A stretch of 64,000 bases of DNA from Neobacillus niacini NBRC 15566 (GCF_001591505.1 NZ_BCVA01000001.1:186001-250000); one strand, 5' to 3'. Positions 32,612-42,938 are shown, counted from the stretch's first letter. A program made the numbers and translations. Notes: generated by a model not told the origin, from the sequence alone.

Positions 32612-35026
32612 TTATAATTTAACTTTTTGTAAACGTAAAGCGTTCAAGACAACGGAAACTGAACTAAAGGCCATGGCAGCGCCTGCAAGCCAAGGAGCTA
32701 AGAAACCAAGAGCTGCTATTGGGATCCCAAGCGAATTATAGGCAAGTGCCCAGAAAAGATTTTGCTTTATGTTCGTTATCGTCTTCTTACTCATGTAAAT
32801 TGCGTCAGCAATACTATTTAAATCCCCGCGAATAAGTGTTATATCCGCTGCTTCCATCGCTACATCTGTTCCAGTTCCTATCGCCATACCAATGTCTGCA
32901 ACCGCAAGTGCTGGGGCGTCATTTATTCCATCTCCGACCATTGCCACTTTCTTTCCTTGGGCTTGCAGCTTCTTAATTTCATTCGCTTTTCCCTCCGGAA
33001 GAACTTCAGCAATAACGTGGTCAATACCTGCTTGCTTTGCAATAGCTAATGCAGTTTGTTGATTATCGCCCGTGATCATAATGACATCAAGTCCCATGTT
33101 TTTGAGACGGCTAATCGCCATTTTTGATGTTTCCTTAATCGTATCAGCAACAGCAACAGTACCAGCATATTGGCCATTAATAGCAGCAAGCATTGCTGTT
33201 TTCCCTACTTTTTCTAATTCATCCATTTGTGCAAGTGCACCATCAACATGGACATTATACTTGTTCATTAATTTTCTTGTACCAACTAATAATTCGTTCC
33301 CATCTACCATCGCTTTGATACCGAATCCAGGAATTGCTTCAAATTCTGTTACATTTGTTAAAGGAATTCCTTTTTCCTTTATTCCTTGAACGATGGCCTG
33401 GGCAAGCGGGTGCTCCGACTGCTTTTCAGCTGAAGCCACTAACGATAAAAATTCATTCTCATCAACTAATTCATCGGTAAAAACATCGGTTAATACAGGA
33501 GTTCCATTTGTAACTGTCCCGGTTTTATCCAAAACTACGGTAGAAATACGATGGGTCATTTCCAAATGTTCTCCACCTTTAAAGAGAATACCAAATTCAG
33601 CTGCTCTTCCGGACCCAGCCATGATAGAGGTTGGTGTTGCTAAACCTAATGCACATGGGCAGGCAATGACAAGGATAGCAATCATTTTTTCTAAAGCTTC
33701 TGCAAAATCTCCAGGTGCCACCCACACATACCATATGATAAAAGCTATTACAGCAATCCCTACCACAATTGGAACAAATATGCCAGATATTTTATCGGCT
33801 AAGCGCTGGATAGGTGCCTTCGAACCTTGTGCCTCTTCAACCACCTTAATGATTTGTGCAAGAGCCGTGTCCCTGCCAACCTTCTTTGCCTCAACCTTAA
33901 GGAAGCCATTTTTGTTAAGAGTTGCACCAATAACCTCATCACCGATAGTCTTATCAACAGGGACACTTTCCCCTGTAAGCATGGATTCATCAATGGCTGA
34001 ATTTCCTTCGATAATTTTTCCGTCCACAGGAATTTTTTCTCCAGGCCTGATATGCAGAATATCTCCAACAATTACTTCTTCAAGCTGAATTTCTTGTTCC
34101 AGCCCATTTCTTTCAACCGTTGCGGTCTTAGCTTGAAGTCCCATTAATTTCTTAATCGCTTCTGACGAACGACCTTTTGCTTTTGCCTCAAATAGCTTAC
34201 CTAAGATGATTAATGTAATCAGGACTGCACTAGTCTCATAGTAAAGTTCAACTGAGTGAGTATCCATTGAAAGCGACATAATCGATAAATATAAACTGTA
34301 AAAATAAGCTGCAGATGTACCCAGAGCAACAAGGACATCCATATTGGCACTTTTATTTTTCAATGCCTTATAGGCTCCGACATAGAACTGGCCGCCAATG
34401 ATAAATTGAACGGGTGTTGCCAATACAAGTTGAACCCATGGATTCATAAAGGCTTTAGGAACCCAGATAAAGGAGGTAAATGAAAAATGTCCAACCATTG
34501 CCCACAATAATGGGAGGGATAGTACGCTTGAAAAAATAAACTTTTTCGTTTGTTTCTTAATTTCCTTTTGACGATGATCGATTGTTTCTTTTTCGTCCTC
34601 CTTTATATGGGCTCCATAACCAAGGTTTTCAACTTTCTTAATAATATCAGCCGGTGATAAAGCCGACCCGTTATACTCAACCGTCGCTTTTTCAAGGGCT
34701 AGATTCACATTTGCCTTAACGACACCTTCTAATTTATTTAAGCCTTTTTCTATTCTGGTGGAACAGGCAGCACAGGTCATTCCAGTGATATCAAACTCAG
34801 CTTTTTCAGTAACGACATCGTATCCCAAATCCCTTATCTTTTTCTCTATATCTTCAACCTTAAGTTTTTCTGGATTGTATTTTATTGCTGATTTTTCTAG
34901 AGCTAAATTGACGGTTGCTGTTTCTACACCTTCTAATTTATTTAATCCCTTTTCAATTCTTGTAGCGCAAGCAGCACAGGTCATTCCAGAGATTTGCAAA
35001 TTGGTTTCTTTTAAACTTTGAGCCAT
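32612..35026 (-). CDS. copA: Copper-exporting P1B-type ATPase
   Basis: An 804-residue Cu(I) exporter. Two N-terminal HMA domains ([14 protein letters not shown] and [14 protein letters not shown]), membrane CPC motif [12 protein letters not shown], phosphorylation site [11 protein letters not shown] motif EHPLAQAI, hinge [11 protein letters not shown] and the final span with [15 protein letters not shown] place it in the CopA group. The start at MAQSLKETN follows AAAGGGGTGG; three upstream codons begin inside it. It has its own CsoR-like operator. Confidence 0.96.
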   Translation of the reverse strand: MAQSLKETNLQISGMTCAACATRIEKGLNKLEGVETATVNLALEKSAIKYNPEKLKVEDIEKKIRDLGYDVVTEKAEFDITGMTCAACSTRIEKGLNKLEGVVKANVNLALEKATVEYNGSALSPADIIKKVENLGYGAHIKEDEKETIDHRQKEIKKQTKKFIFSSVLSLPLLWAMVGHFSFTSFIWVPKAFMNPWVQLVLATPVQFIIGGQFYVGAYKALKNKSANMDVLVALGTSAAYFYSLYLSIMSLSMDTHSVELYYETSAVLITLIILGKLFEAKAKGRSSEAIKKLMGLQAKTATVERNGLEQEIQLEEVIVGDILHIRPGEKIPVDGKIIEGNSAIDESMLTGESVPVDKTIGDEVIGATLNKNGFLKVEAKKVGRDTALAQIIKVVEEAQGSKAPIQRLADKISGIFVPIVVGIAVIAFIIWYVWVAPGDFAEALEKMIAILVIACPCALGLATPTSIMAGSGRAAEFGILFKGGEHLEMTHRISTVVLDKTGTVTNGTPVLTDVFTDELVDENEFLSLVASAEKQSEHPLAQAIVQGIKEKGIPLTNVTEFEAIPGFGIKAMVDGNELLVGTRKLMNKYNVHVDGALAQMDELEKVGKTAMLAAINGQYAGTVAVADTIKETSKMAISRLKNMGLDVIMITGDNQQTALAIAKQAGIDHVIAEVLPEGKANEIKKLQAQGKKVAMVGDGINDAPALAVADIGMAIGTGTDVAMEAADITLIRGDLNSIADAIYMSKKTITNIKQNLFWALAYNSLGIPIAALGFLAPWLAGAAMAFSSVSVVLNALRLQKVKL

Positions 35027-35040
35027 AAAATCCACCCCTT

Positions 35041-35059
35041 TATACCCCTTTAGGGTATA
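35041..35059 (-). promoter_or_regulatory. CsoR-like operator in front of copA
   Basis: The palindrome TATACCCCTTTAGGGTATA fits the copper-sensing CsoR pattern (TACCC...GGGTA). It lies 15 bases before the copA start, so binding would block the promoter or early transcript. csoR itself is not in the window. Confidence 0.7.
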
Positions 35060-35075
35060 ATAATTTGTAAAAAGA

Positions 35076-35098
35076 ACGTGCTACTCAAAATAGCACGT
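35076..35098 (-). terminator. Terminator between copZ and copA
   Basis: An 8-bp stem (ACGTGCTA / TAGCACGT), 7-base loop, followed by TTCTTTTT on the minus strand. It isolates copZ from copA. Confidence 0.8.
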
Positions 35099-35112
35099 AT
35101 CTTTCAAATTTT

Positions 35113-35319
35113 TTACTCTACATCGTAACCTTGGTCATCGATTGTTTCTTTAATTTTATCGAGGGTTACCTCTTGATTATTAAATTCAACATCGACTGTA
35201 TTAGCTTTTAAATCAACTTTTACAGAACTTACTCCATTAAGTTCACCAACACTGCCTTCAACTGCCTTTACACAATGATTGCAAGACATACCTTGAACGT
35301 TTAATGTTACTTTTTCCAT
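35113..35319 (-). CDS. copZ: Copper chaperone CopZ
   Basis: A 68-residue single HMA domain (GMSCNHCVKAVEGSVGEL) that binds Cu(I) through the two Cys and hands it to CopA or CsoR. Length and sequence are typical of Bacillus CopZ. It precedes copA, but with a terminator and a separate operator in between. Confidence 0.95.
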   Translation of the reverse strand: MEKVTLNVQGMSCNHCVKAVEGSVGELNGVSSVKVDLKANTVDVEFNNQEVTLDKIKETIDDQGYDVE

Positions 35320-35373
35320 TTATATACATCCTTTCCTATTTAACAATTTTGTTAACCTTAATTCCATTTAACC

Positions 35374-35390
35374 ATACCCCCCTACCCTAT
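35374..35390 (-). promoter_or_regulatory. Second candidate CsoR-type operator, upstream of copZ
   Basis: On the plus strand ATACCCCCCTACCCTAT; on the minus strand ATAGGGTAGGGGGGTAT. The G-rich tract flanked by TA steps is like CsoR sites, although symmetry is poorer than at copA. It lies 55 bases before copZ. Confidence 0.45.
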
Positions 35391-35462
35391 GTAAAGTGCT
35401 TTTTATATTTTTATTTTATTATTTCCTAACTTTCACATTTTGTTCATACTTAGGTTTTTAAC

Positions 35463-36197
35463 TTAAAGGGACCAATAAGTAATGGTATCCATTATACCTA
35501 GTAATATCATAATAAATCCGGCTACCCTTTGGATAACGACTCCGAACTTTCTTCCTTTTTTCATTAATACACCACCGCCGCCTAGATACCAAATTATAAA
35601 TATAAATAGGAGCAGCGGCAGGGCCGTTCCAAATGCAAATATAGACGGCAGAATAAACCCATATGAGCTGGACAATACAACTGGCATAAGCGTAATAAAG
35701 AATAAGATAAACATGGTCGGGCAGAATGCAAGGGAAAAACTAAAACCTAACATAAATGAACCAAATGGGGTTTCCTGTTTGTACTCTTTTGAACCTTTAA
35801 ATAAATTGATTGTCCCATTGATTTTTATAAGTCCTAACATGTAAAACCCAACAATGATTAGTAAAGGCCCCATTATTTTACGAATCCAAGGGAAATAGGA
35901 GATGAGGTTATCTTGAATTTCTCTTCCTAAAATCCAGACAAGTGCACCTAACAACGAGAAGGCAGCGATTTTACCTAAAGTGAAGAAGATAACATCTTTC
36001 CAGACGATTTTTTTCTGGAAGGATCGGTTACCGTATAGTGTTAATGCACTGAAGTTTCCGGTTAGTTGACACGGCGCCAGCGCTCCCACTAGTCCCAATA
36101 TTAAAGCAAAAACAAGGGGCCATGATTCCAAGTTATTGGCAATGATAAAAAACGGTTTGCTGACAAACGCACTAAACTGGCTTAATACGTTATACAT
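35463..36197 (-). CDS. CcdA/SafE-like membrane protein
   Basis: A 244-residue protein with six hydrophobic spans. It has two cysteine sites placed as in CcdA/DsbD membrane domains: LVGALAPCQLTGNFSALTLY in the first span and SLAFCPTMFILFFITLMPV in the fourth. CcdA moves reducing power across the membrane to thiol proteins used in cytochrome c maturation; SafE relatives move metals or sulphite. Its place just upstream of copZ-copA suggests a metal or thiol role. The exact substrate cannot be told from the sequence. Confidence 0.72.
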   Translation of the reverse strand: MYNVLSQFSAFVSKPFFIIANNLESWPLVFALILGLVGALAPCQLTGNFSALTLYGNRSFQKKIVWKDVIFFTLGKIAAFSLLGALVWILGREIQDNLISYFPWIRKIMGPLLIIVGFYMLGLIKINGTINLFKGSKEYKQETPFGSFMLGFSFSLAFCPTMFILFFITLMPVVLSSSYGFILPSIFAFGTALPLLLFIFIIWYLGGGGVLMKKGRKFGVVIQRVAGFIMILLGIMDTITYWSL

Positions 36198-36413
36198 TGG
36201 ATCACCTGTATTCTAGTAAATACTGTTTTTGTTAATTACTACTATATCAATAGTACTCAGATTATATGAAGATGGTATGTTGAGATTTTGACAAATTTGC
36301 GACACCTTAGGGAATATACCGTTAATAAAGCTTTACAAACAATTAACATCAAACTTTCAGGAAACCATTTAAAATAGTAATAAATACAACCTAGCATTAC
36401 ATTAGGGGGATTT

Positions 36414-37580
36414 ATGAAACAACTATTTGAAATTCTTATCGTTTCGACCAGGCTTGGTCTTACCTCATTTGGAGGTCCTATTGCTCATTTAGGGTATTTT
36501 CATGAAGAGTATGTTCGAAAGAAAAAGTGGCTGGATGAACAGGGGTATGCTAATTTAGTAGCTCTTTGTCAATTTTTGCCCGGTCCAGCTAGCAGTCAGG
36601 TTGGGATAGGCGTCGGTGTTTTACGGGGTGGATTATTAGGAGGGATATTTGCCTTTCTTGGTTTTACGATTCCTTCTGTGATTGCACTTATACTTTTTGC
36701 CATTATTTTAAAAGGTATGGATGTTGGAAATGCTGGGTGGATTCATGGATTAAAAATTGTCGCAGTAGCCGTCGTTGCTCACGCCATTTTAGGAATGGTA
36801 CAAAAGTTAACTCCTGATCTTACTCGAAAATCAATTGCTTTGTTTGCATTACTAGCTACACTTCTATGGCAGACTGCTTTTTCACAGGTTAGTGTGATTG
36901 TGGTTGCTGCTGTGGTGGGATTTTTCATCTATAAAGAACAGAAGGAAGATTCTCCCTCTTCTATCCAGTTTCCACTTTCTCGTACGGCAGCGGTCGTTTG
37001 TTTAGGTTTGTTTTTTGGATTATTGATCCTTCTGCCAATTTTAAGAGAGTTGACGGCTTCTAGTTGGGTGGCGATGTTTGATAGTTTTTATCGGTCTGGT
37101 TCTTTGGTTTTTGGCGGCGGGCATGTGGTATTGCCTTTATTGGAGCGTGAATTTGTTCCTACTGGCTGGCTCAGTAAAGAAGAGTTCCTAGCCGGGTATG
37201 GAGCAGCTCAGGCGGTACCTGGACCATTGTTTACATTCGCTGCCTATATTGGTGCCGTCGTGGATGGCTGGGCTGGAGGATTACTAGCCACCTTTGCAAT
37301 CTTTCTCCCTGCGTTTTTGCTGGTTTTAGGTACATTACCATTTTGGACAAGTTTAAGCGCTAATCCAAAAATAAAAGGAGCAGTAATGGGGGTAAATGCA
37401 GCTGTGGTTGGAATACTAATTGCAGCATTTTATGATCCCATTTGGACAAGCTCCATTTTTGATCCAATGGATTTTGCGTTTGCTGCCCTATTGTTTTGTA
37501 TGCTTGCCTATTGGAGGCTGCCGCCTTGGATAGTTGTGGTTACTGGAAGCGTCGGTGGCTACCTGATAAGTCTAATTTGA
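36414..37580 (+). CDS. chrA: Chromate transporter ChrA (long form)
   Basis: A 388-residue CHR-family protein with two homologous halves and about ten spans. The N-terminal half has STRLGLTSFGGPIAHLGYF and QFLPGPASSQVGIGVG; the C-terminal half has FYRSGSLVFGGGHVVLPLLE and GYGAAQAVPGPLFTFAAYIG. It exports chromate in exchange for other ions. It is a single gene divergent from the CcdA-like gene, preceded by TTAGGGGGATTT before the ATG. Confidence 0.95.
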   Translation: MKQLFEILIVSTRLGLTSFGGPIAHLGYFHEEYVRKKKWLDEQGYANLVALCQFLPGPASSQVGIGVGVLRGGLLGGIFAFLGFTIPSVIALILFAIILKGMDVGNAGWIHGLKIVAVAVVAHAILGMVQKLTPDLTRKSIALFALLATLLWQTAFSQVSVIVVAAVVGFFIYKEQKEDSPSSIQFPLSRTAAVVCLGLFFGLLILLPILRELTASSWVAMFDSFYRSGSLVFGGGHVVLPLLEREFVPTGWLSKEEFLAGYGAAQAVPGPLFTFAAYIGAVVDGWAGGLLATFAIFLPAFLLVLGTLPFWTSLSANPKIKGAVMGVNAAVVGILIAAFYDPIWTSSIFDPMDFAFAALLFCMLAYWRLPPWIVVVTGSVGGYLISLI

Positions 37581-37982
37581 ATATATGAAAAAACGAGGAT
37601 GTCCTATTTAAAGGACTGTAGCTTTAAAATAAAGTTTGATCAAAAAATACCTATCAAACCTACATCTATCGTAACTAAAAAAGAACCCGTTTTGAAAAAG
37701 ATTGATCAAACGGGTTCCTTCTTTGTGAAGCATTGTACAATTTTTATAAAAAAGTGTGATAATTTTCGAGCTAGAATCTTCAACAATCGTTCCCTATTAT
37801 GGAATAACTCAAACATGATCCCCATCTTAAAATCCGTTAAGTTCATCCTTTTTAAAACCTTGTTTGTCCTTATAATCCGTTAAACGAACACATTTCAAAA
37901 ATTCATTTAGTGCTGAAGGTAAACTTCCTTAATTATCCAACACTATTAACTGAACAAAGCGATTTTGATAAGGCGTGATGCT
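37581..37982. other. Intergenic region after chrA
   Basis: About 400 bases with no supportable gene. A stem GAACCCGTTT / AAACGGGTTC (about 37683-37717) with a long loop lies about 100 bases after chrA and is followed by CTTCTTTG, a possible terminator. A 94-codon frame across it has no family look and no ribosome binding site. Confidence 0.5.
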
Positions 37983-38354
37983 TTATTTCCGCCAAAAATT
38001 CGTATAGTCTGTCTTATCCATGATATTAAATTCAATAATATTTTCTAGTAATTCGTAATTTACCTGCTCATTCCACGGAATTCGAAATAAGCCTTTGGTA
38101 GAGCTGTAACCAGCTTTTGCAATGTCATCGGCAAAATGCAAAATGCCTGCTACCTCTGGCGAAACACTCAAATGCAGCTTGGCTGTAGAAAAGCCTATGA
38201 TAAATGTGCCGTGGTCGGAAAACATTGGCGTATTCCATTTGAATATCGGTTCCAAATTCGGGAATTTATTTGCAACCCACACCAAAATTTCCTCTGTTCT
38301 GTCGCGGTGGTCAGGGTGGTCGATTCCTTCTAAATATTTTTGAAAAACCTCCAT
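37983..38354 (-). CDS. DUF1801/YdhG-like iron chaperone family protein
   Basis: A 123-residue protein of the DUF1801 (YdhG, frataxin-fold-like) family: [39 protein letters not shown] and [20 protein letters not shown] are characteristic. Bacillus relatives have been linked to iron delivery. Single gene with GGAGGGATC before the ATG. Confidence 0.8.
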   Translation of the reverse strand: MEVFQKYLEGIDHPDHRDRTEEILVWVANKFPNLEPIFKWNTPMFSDHGTFIIGFSTAKLHLSVSPEVAGILHFADDIAKAGYSSTKGLFRIPWNEQVNYELLENIIEFNIMDKTDYTNFWRK

Positions 38355-38406
38355 GTTGATCCCTCCTAGAATAAAATGTTCTCGTTTAATTCGAATTCAT
38401 TCTTAA

Positions 38407-39114
38407 CTAATATCCATAAAAGGAATCCTTTTTGATATTCTTTTTTAAAATATTATTATTTTGTAAATAATCGGAGGTGGCATCTACCATTTCTTTCGGT
38501 CCAGCAATTAAGTAGTTACCATCGTTGTTATATATGGTGGTAAACTTATTTATCTCCCGATATAAATCATCCCTTGAATCAAGGTAAGTTACACTTATTG
38601 AATAATTATTAGCAATTTCATCAATTTCATCTTTAAATAGATATGACTTTTTGCTATTCATATAGAGAAGTTTTATTTGTTTTTCGACTCCATTCCACTC
38701 TGCCTCTACTTGTTTTAATATTGAACGAAATGGTGTTATTCCAATTCCGCCTGCTATTAAAAGTGAAGGATTGTTATCTTTTAAATAAAAACTACCTACT
38801 GGTCCACTCATTTTAACCTTCATACCCTGTTTTAATTCCAACATCGCCTTCTTAAAATCGCTTGGGTTATCACCAATACGCATTGTTAGTCTAACAATAT
38901 TCTCAGTGGGAGTAGATGCCACAGTGAATGGTTTTGTAGGATTTTTTATTTTCTTATGAGTAATGCTAAACAAACCATGTTGCCCTGCTTTCCAAGTTAA
39001 ATCTTTCTCTTTTTTAAATAGGAAGGTATAAACACCTTCAGACTCTTTGTAACTTTCCAAAAATAGTAAATCTCTCTTTTTAAATATGGATAATGTATCT
39101 TGAAAAAAACTCAT
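38407..39114 (-). CDS. FNR-type flavin/NAD(P)H oxidoreductase
   Basis: A 235-residue ferredoxin-reductase-fold protein. FAD-binding region KPFTVASTPTE (RxYS-like position replaced by KPFT), VKMSGPVGSFYL, NAD-binding IAGGIGITPFRSILK and the C-terminal DSFYGY. There is no 2Fe-2S motif, so it would need a separate partner; the substrate is unknown. Stand-alone gene. Confidence 0.8.
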   Translation of the reverse strand: MSFFQDTLSIFKKRDLLFLESYKESEGVYTFLFKKEKDLTWKAGQHGLFSITHKKIKNPTKPFTVASTPTENIVRLTMRIGDNPSDFKKAMLELKQGMKVKMSGPVGSFYLKDNNPSLLIAGGIGITPFRSILKQVEAEWNGVEKQIKLLYMNSKKSYLFKDEIDEIANNYSISVTYLDSRDDLYREINKFTTIYNNDGNYLIAGPKEMVDATSDYLQNNNILKKNIKKDSFYGY

Positions 39115-39215
39115 TTCCTATCTCCTTTATTAAAGCTATCCTACTGACTTGGATTTTCCTTTTCTTTCAGTCACACTTATTTAACCAACAACGGGATTTA
39201 AAATTTCAAAAGTAC

Positions 39216-39261
39216 AAAACAGATCACTTATTGGCAACGGAGACCATTAGTGATCTGTTTT
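39216..39261 (-). terminator. Terminator after the effector-binding protein gene
   Basis: A 13-bp perfect stem (AAAACAGATCACT / AGTGATCTGTTTT) with a 20-base loop; U-rich after it on the minus strand. Confidence 0.7.
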
Positions 39262-39325
39262 ATGATGTCTATTTTAAACCATCCTAATAGTAAGTAGGTG
39301 GATTTCCATCCCGCCTTTTATCTCT

Positions 39326-39805
39326 TTATTTACTAACAACAGGGATCCACATTTCACCATATACTAAGCCGTCTTGCTGTCCCATCACAACTGCTGCATT
39401 TGGACCACCAACATAGGATACATCCGTTACTTCCATCAGGACTTCACCAAAGGCAATACCAGTAAGCTTGTTACTCAACTCTTCATCTGTATCCGCTTCC
39501 CCTCTAACAACAATGTATTCCCCTTTGGGAAATTGGATAAGTCTAGTTACCTCTGGTAAGGATTCCTCCGTCATAACACCAGCATAATGCATCATCTTAT
39601 TATTCACTGCTTCGTTTACAACAAATATGTAGTCATTTGTTGCGACAGTTTTTAGTTTATCAAGCCTTCCATCTTGATTGACAGCTTGCCAAAAGTCTGC
39701 CTTTTCCTTATTAATACCAGCATAGTCAGTGTAATCACTCTTAAGCTCTGTTCCAAAACCTAAAACAGTAAAGCTGTCCTTTTCTTCTAAAGTATAATTT
39801 GCCAT
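39326..39805 (-). CDS. GyrI-like effector-binding domain protein (YobU type)
   Basis: A 159-residue free-standing effector-binding (AraC/BmrR C-terminal, GyrI-like) domain: KADFWQAVNQDGRLDKLK, HYAGVMTEESLPE, IQFPKGEYIVVRGEA and YGEMWIPVV. Such proteins bind small hydrophobic or cationic ligands. In B. subtilis yobU is paired with the regulator gene yobV; the remnant of such a regulator lies divergently at 39911. Confidence 0.82.
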   Translation of the reverse strand: MANYTLEEKDSFTVLGFGTELKSDYTDYAGINKEKADFWQAVNQDGRLDKLKTVATNDYIFVVNEAVNNKMMHYAGVMTEESLPEVTRLIQFPKGEYIVVRGEADTDEELSNKLTGIAFGEVLMEVTDVSYVGGPNAAVVMGQQDGLVYGEMWIPVVSK

Positions 39806-39910
39806 TTCAAAATTCCTCCTTTTAAATAAACAAAAGATTTGTTTTCTTACTCGCTGGGTTTATAGTAGCATTAAACTATGTCAAAAAGTGATACTGTTTA
39901 AGAAGACCCA

Positions 39911-40145
39911 TGAAAAAAGTTGAACGGATTAATACCATCATGCGGTATATCAACAATCGCTCCTATTTTACAATTTCTGAAATAATGCGGGAATTTAACA
40001 TCTCCCGTTAAACTGCCATTAGGGATATCAGAGAAATTGAAGCGATGGGGATGCCACTTGAAGGTGAAGTTGGAAGGGATGGAGGTTAGTCCAAGAGCTT
40101 CCTTCAACTTCTTACCAATTAATGAAGAACGTTTTCGTATAGACA
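39911..40145 (+). pseudogene. Decayed YafY/YobV-type HTH regulator
   Basis: The plus strand opens with KKVERINTIMRYINNRSYF and TISEIMREFNISR, the HTH of WYL/YafY-type regulators, then TAA (40010), then TAIRDIREIEAMGMPLEGEV, then TAG (40088). A third piece resembling NFLPINEERFR continues in another frame to about 40145. The WYL domain (about 230 residues) is missing. Two stops, a frameshift and a truncation show a dead gene next to the GyrI-like partner. Confidence 0.82.
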
Positions 40146-40181
40146 TTCATTCACTTACTTTTCCATTTTTCTAAAAAGACA

Positions 40182-40226
40182 AAAAAATAACCTCATTGGT
40201 AAGGATTACCAATGAGGTTATTTTTT
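40182..40226. terminator. Terminator after nrdJ
   Basis: A 21-bp near-perfect stem (AAAAAATAACCTCATTGGTAA and its complement) with a GGA loop, ending in U on both strands. It lies about 45 bases past nrdJ. Confidence 0.92.
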
Positions 40227-40271
40227 ATCGAACTTTATTGTAAAGCTACTGGGAATCCTCGTTTTTCATTT

Positions 40272-42824
40272 TTATAAACCACACTTTAGCTGCGTACCAC
40301 AGTTGGAACATGTATTACAGCCGCCGATTTCTTTTACTTTTCCTTTACGGCAAACTGGGCATGTGTTGCCAACCTCTGAACCGATGGTTACATCTGTTGA
40401 ACGAAGATCACTAATGGTATCAACCAAAACCACGTGTTGTTTTGTTTTCTCTTTAAAAGTTGTTGTTACATCATTTTCCTCTGCCTTAAGGGTAAGAACT
40501 TGTGAATCACGCGATCCATCTACATAGACCGTGCCTCCCTTAGCTCCGCCTTTATAAAGACGTTCGTAAACAGCTTCAACTTGTTCAACACTGTATCCTT
40601 GTGGTGCATTAACTGTTTTACTAATAGAACTATCAATCCAACGCTGAATAACACATTGAACATCTGCATGCGCTTCAGGTGCGAGTTCCATTGCAGATAC
40701 AAACCAGCTTGGCAAATTCTCAGATTCTGCTTCTGGATTCCTATCTAAATATTCTTGAACGATATCAGCTTTTACTTCAATAAATTTCCCTAAACGTCCG
40801 CTTCGGAAATATGAGAATGAGAAATAAGGCTCAAGGCCAGTTGAAACTCCAACCATTGTACCAGTGGACCCCGTAGGAGCAACAGTTAGTAAATGTGAAT
40901 TTCTTATTCCATTTTCCAATATAGATTGGCGGACATCTTCAGGCATTTTTTTCATATATCCTGTATCGATAAATGCTTGACGTAAACGATTCGTTTCTTC
41001 ACGTGTTTCACCATTTAAGAATGGGAAGCTTCCCTTTTCTTTTGCTAGTTCCACTGATGTTTTATACGCTGTGGTCGCAATTGCTTCAAAAACCTGGTCA
41101 ACGAGTTTATTTCCTTCTTCTGAGCCATAAACCGTTTCACAATAAATTAACATATCATGCAAGCCCATTACTCCAAGACCAACACGACGCTCTCCAAGAG
41201 CTTGCTTTTTATTTTCTTCAAGGAAATATGGCGTAGCATTGATAACGTTGTCCTGCATTCTAACGCCAATTTCTACTGTTTTCTTTAATTTCTCAAAATC
41301 AACTGTTTTTGTTTCCTTATCAGCCATTTCTGCAAGGTTAACAGCTGCAAGATTACATACAGAAAATGGTGCGAGAGGCTGCTCTCCACATGGATTTGTT
41401 GCCACTACTTGCTGCCCGTATGCTTTTGCATTGGTCATGTCGTTTGCATTATCGATGAAGAATATTCCTGGCTCTGCAGAGTAGGTAGCGCAAATGTTTA
41501 TAAGATTCCAAAGTTCTTTCGCTTTGATTTTCTTATAAACTCGTACTTTGTGACCAAGTCTCTCCCATTCACGTACGTCTCCAACATTATGCCATTCTTC
41601 ATTGTAAATTTTCATTTCTTCTTTATTGTAGATTTCAACATGTGGAAAACGAAGCTCATACTCACTATCATTTTCAACAGCTTCCATAAATTCTTTTGTC
41701 AAACAGATAGAGATATTTGCTCCTGTTAGGAATTCTGGATTATGAACCGTATAATTACCACCAGTTTGAAGCTTTTCTTCAGCCTCTGCAATAATATCCT
41801 CACCAAAACCACCAGTACCGGGAATATGTTTATAATTAACAATTCCCTGATACATAGCTCTCTCTTGTGCAGTTAGCGGTGTTAATTTTAGTTTGTCCTT
41901 AGCATGCTTCTTGATTGTTTCATCGTTTGTATTTTCAATTAAAAACCTTAGAATTCTAGGGTTTTGCATTTTTGAAATAATAAATTCAATAACGTCTGGA
42001 TGCCAGTCCGCAAGCATGATCATCTGCGCACCCCTGCGCGATCCACCTTGCTCAACCAAGTGCGTTAATTTCGCAATATCATCTAACCACGAAACCGAAC
42101 CTGATGATTTTCCATTTACACCTCTTGCTAAGGTGTTTCTTGGGCGCAATGTAGATCCATTTGTACCAACACCACCGCCGCGGCTCATGATTTCCATTAC
42201 CTGTTTACGGTGATCAGAGATCCCTTCACGTGAGTCTGGAACAAAAGGCATTACATAACAGTTAAAGAACGTTACATCCGTTTCTGCTCCTGCCCCATAA
42301 AGGACACGACCTGCTGGAATGAAATTCATTGAAACAAGCTCATTGTAAAACTTCTCAAACCACTCAATCCGCTTCTCTTCCGTCTCTTCAACCGAAGCAA
42401 GTCCAGTTGCATTTCGCTTTGCAATTTGCTCATAAAACAATTCAAGAGGTTTCTCAATCACATCAAGTGAACGCCATATTAATCCAGTTGTGCTTTCTTC
42501 AGCGTCATCTAGGACACCTCTAAATTCCTCTTCTACTAAAACCTTTGCTTTTTTACTCTCCCAATCAATCTCCATGATGTATCCAAGACCGCGTGCTGGG
42601 AATTTTGGATCTTCTTTTATAGTGAGAACAACAAAGTCGCCATTCGTTAGGGTGATTTTTGCAGTGTCTTTGAAGGTGTACCGGTCCAACATGACCAATC
42701 GTGAAACACCCTTATGAGTTATTTTCATATCTGGGGTAACCGGGTGCACTTGCGGGAATAAGTGGATATCCTCATTCAACCTTTCAAAATCAATATTCAT
42801 TTTTTGTCTAAAAACAACAGACAT
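40272..42824 (-). CDS. nrdJ: Adenosylcobalamin-dependent class II ribonucleotide reductase
   Basis: An 850-residue B12-dependent RNR converting ribonucleotides to deoxyribonucleotides without oxygen need. The N-terminal part has IPAGRVLYGAG and FFNCYVMPFVPDS (first redox Cys), the glycine-rich GGGVGTNGSTLRPR, the active-site NPCGEQPLAPFSVCNLAAVNL (radical Cys region), APTGSTGTMVG, and a C-terminal zinc-ribbon/redox tail with CPVCRKG and CNTCSNCGTQLKCG. It belongs to the NrdJ group with a C-terminal Cys-rich tail. The promoter carries NrdR-box-like sites. Confidence 0.95.
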   Translation of the reverse strand: MSVVFRQKMNIDFERLNEDIHLFPQVHPVTPDMKITHKGVSRLVMLDRYTFKDTAKITLTNGDFVVLTIKEDPKFPARGLGYIMEIDWESKKAKVLVEEEFRGVLDDAEESTTGLIWRSLDVIEKPLELFYEQIAKRNATGLASVEETEEKRIEWFEKFYNELVSMNFIPAGRVLYGAGAETDVTFFNCYVMPFVPDSREGISDHRKQVMEIMSRGGGVGTNGSTLRPRNTLARGVNGKSSGSVSWLDDIAKLTHLVEQGGSRRGAQMIMLADWHPDVIEFIISKMQNPRILRFLIENTNDETIKKHAKDKLKLTPLTAQERAMYQGIVNYKHIPGTGGFGEDIIAEAEEKLQTGGNYTVHNPEFLTGANISICLTKEFMEAVENDSEYELRFPHVEIYNKEEMKIYNEEWHNVGDVREWERLGHKVRVYKKIKAKELWNLINICATYSAEPGIFFIDNANDMTNAKAYGQQVVATNPCGEQPLAPFSVCNLAAVNLAEMADKETKTVDFEKLKKTVEIGVRMQDNVINATPYFLEENKKQALGERRVGLGVMGLHDMLIYCETVYGSEEGNKLVDQVFEAIATTAYKTSVELAKEKGSFPFLNGETREETNRLRQAFIDTGYMKKMPEDVRQSILENGIRNSHLLTVAPTGSTGTMVGVSTGLEPYFSFSYFRSGRLGKFIEVKADIVQEYLDRNPEAESENLPSWFVSAMELAPEAHADVQCVIQRWIDSSISKTVNAPQGYSVEQVEAVYERLYKGGAKGGTVYVDGSRDSQVLTLKAEENDVTTTFKEKTKQHVVLVDTISDLRSTDVTIGSEVGNTCPVCRKGKVKEIGGCNTCSNCGTQLKCGL

Positions 42825-42938
42825 GAGAACAACTCCTTCAAAAAATTCTATATATTGAGTGAAATTCTAGTAAGTAAGACTATATCTTGTATTTCTTGTT
42901 GACTTAATATAAATAAATTAACATAGATAGGATACACA

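Noticed and set aside
33393..34088. 231-codon plus-strand ORF inside copA
   Set aside because: Antisense shadow of the conserved copA coding sequence, with no ribosome binding site or promoter.
37599..37883. 94-codon plus-strand ORF after chrA
   Set aside because: No ribosome binding site, biased low-complexity composition, and it spans a likely terminator hairpin.
39898..40146. 82-codon minus-strand ORF
   Set aside because: It is the antisense of the decayed YobV-type regulator and has no family features.
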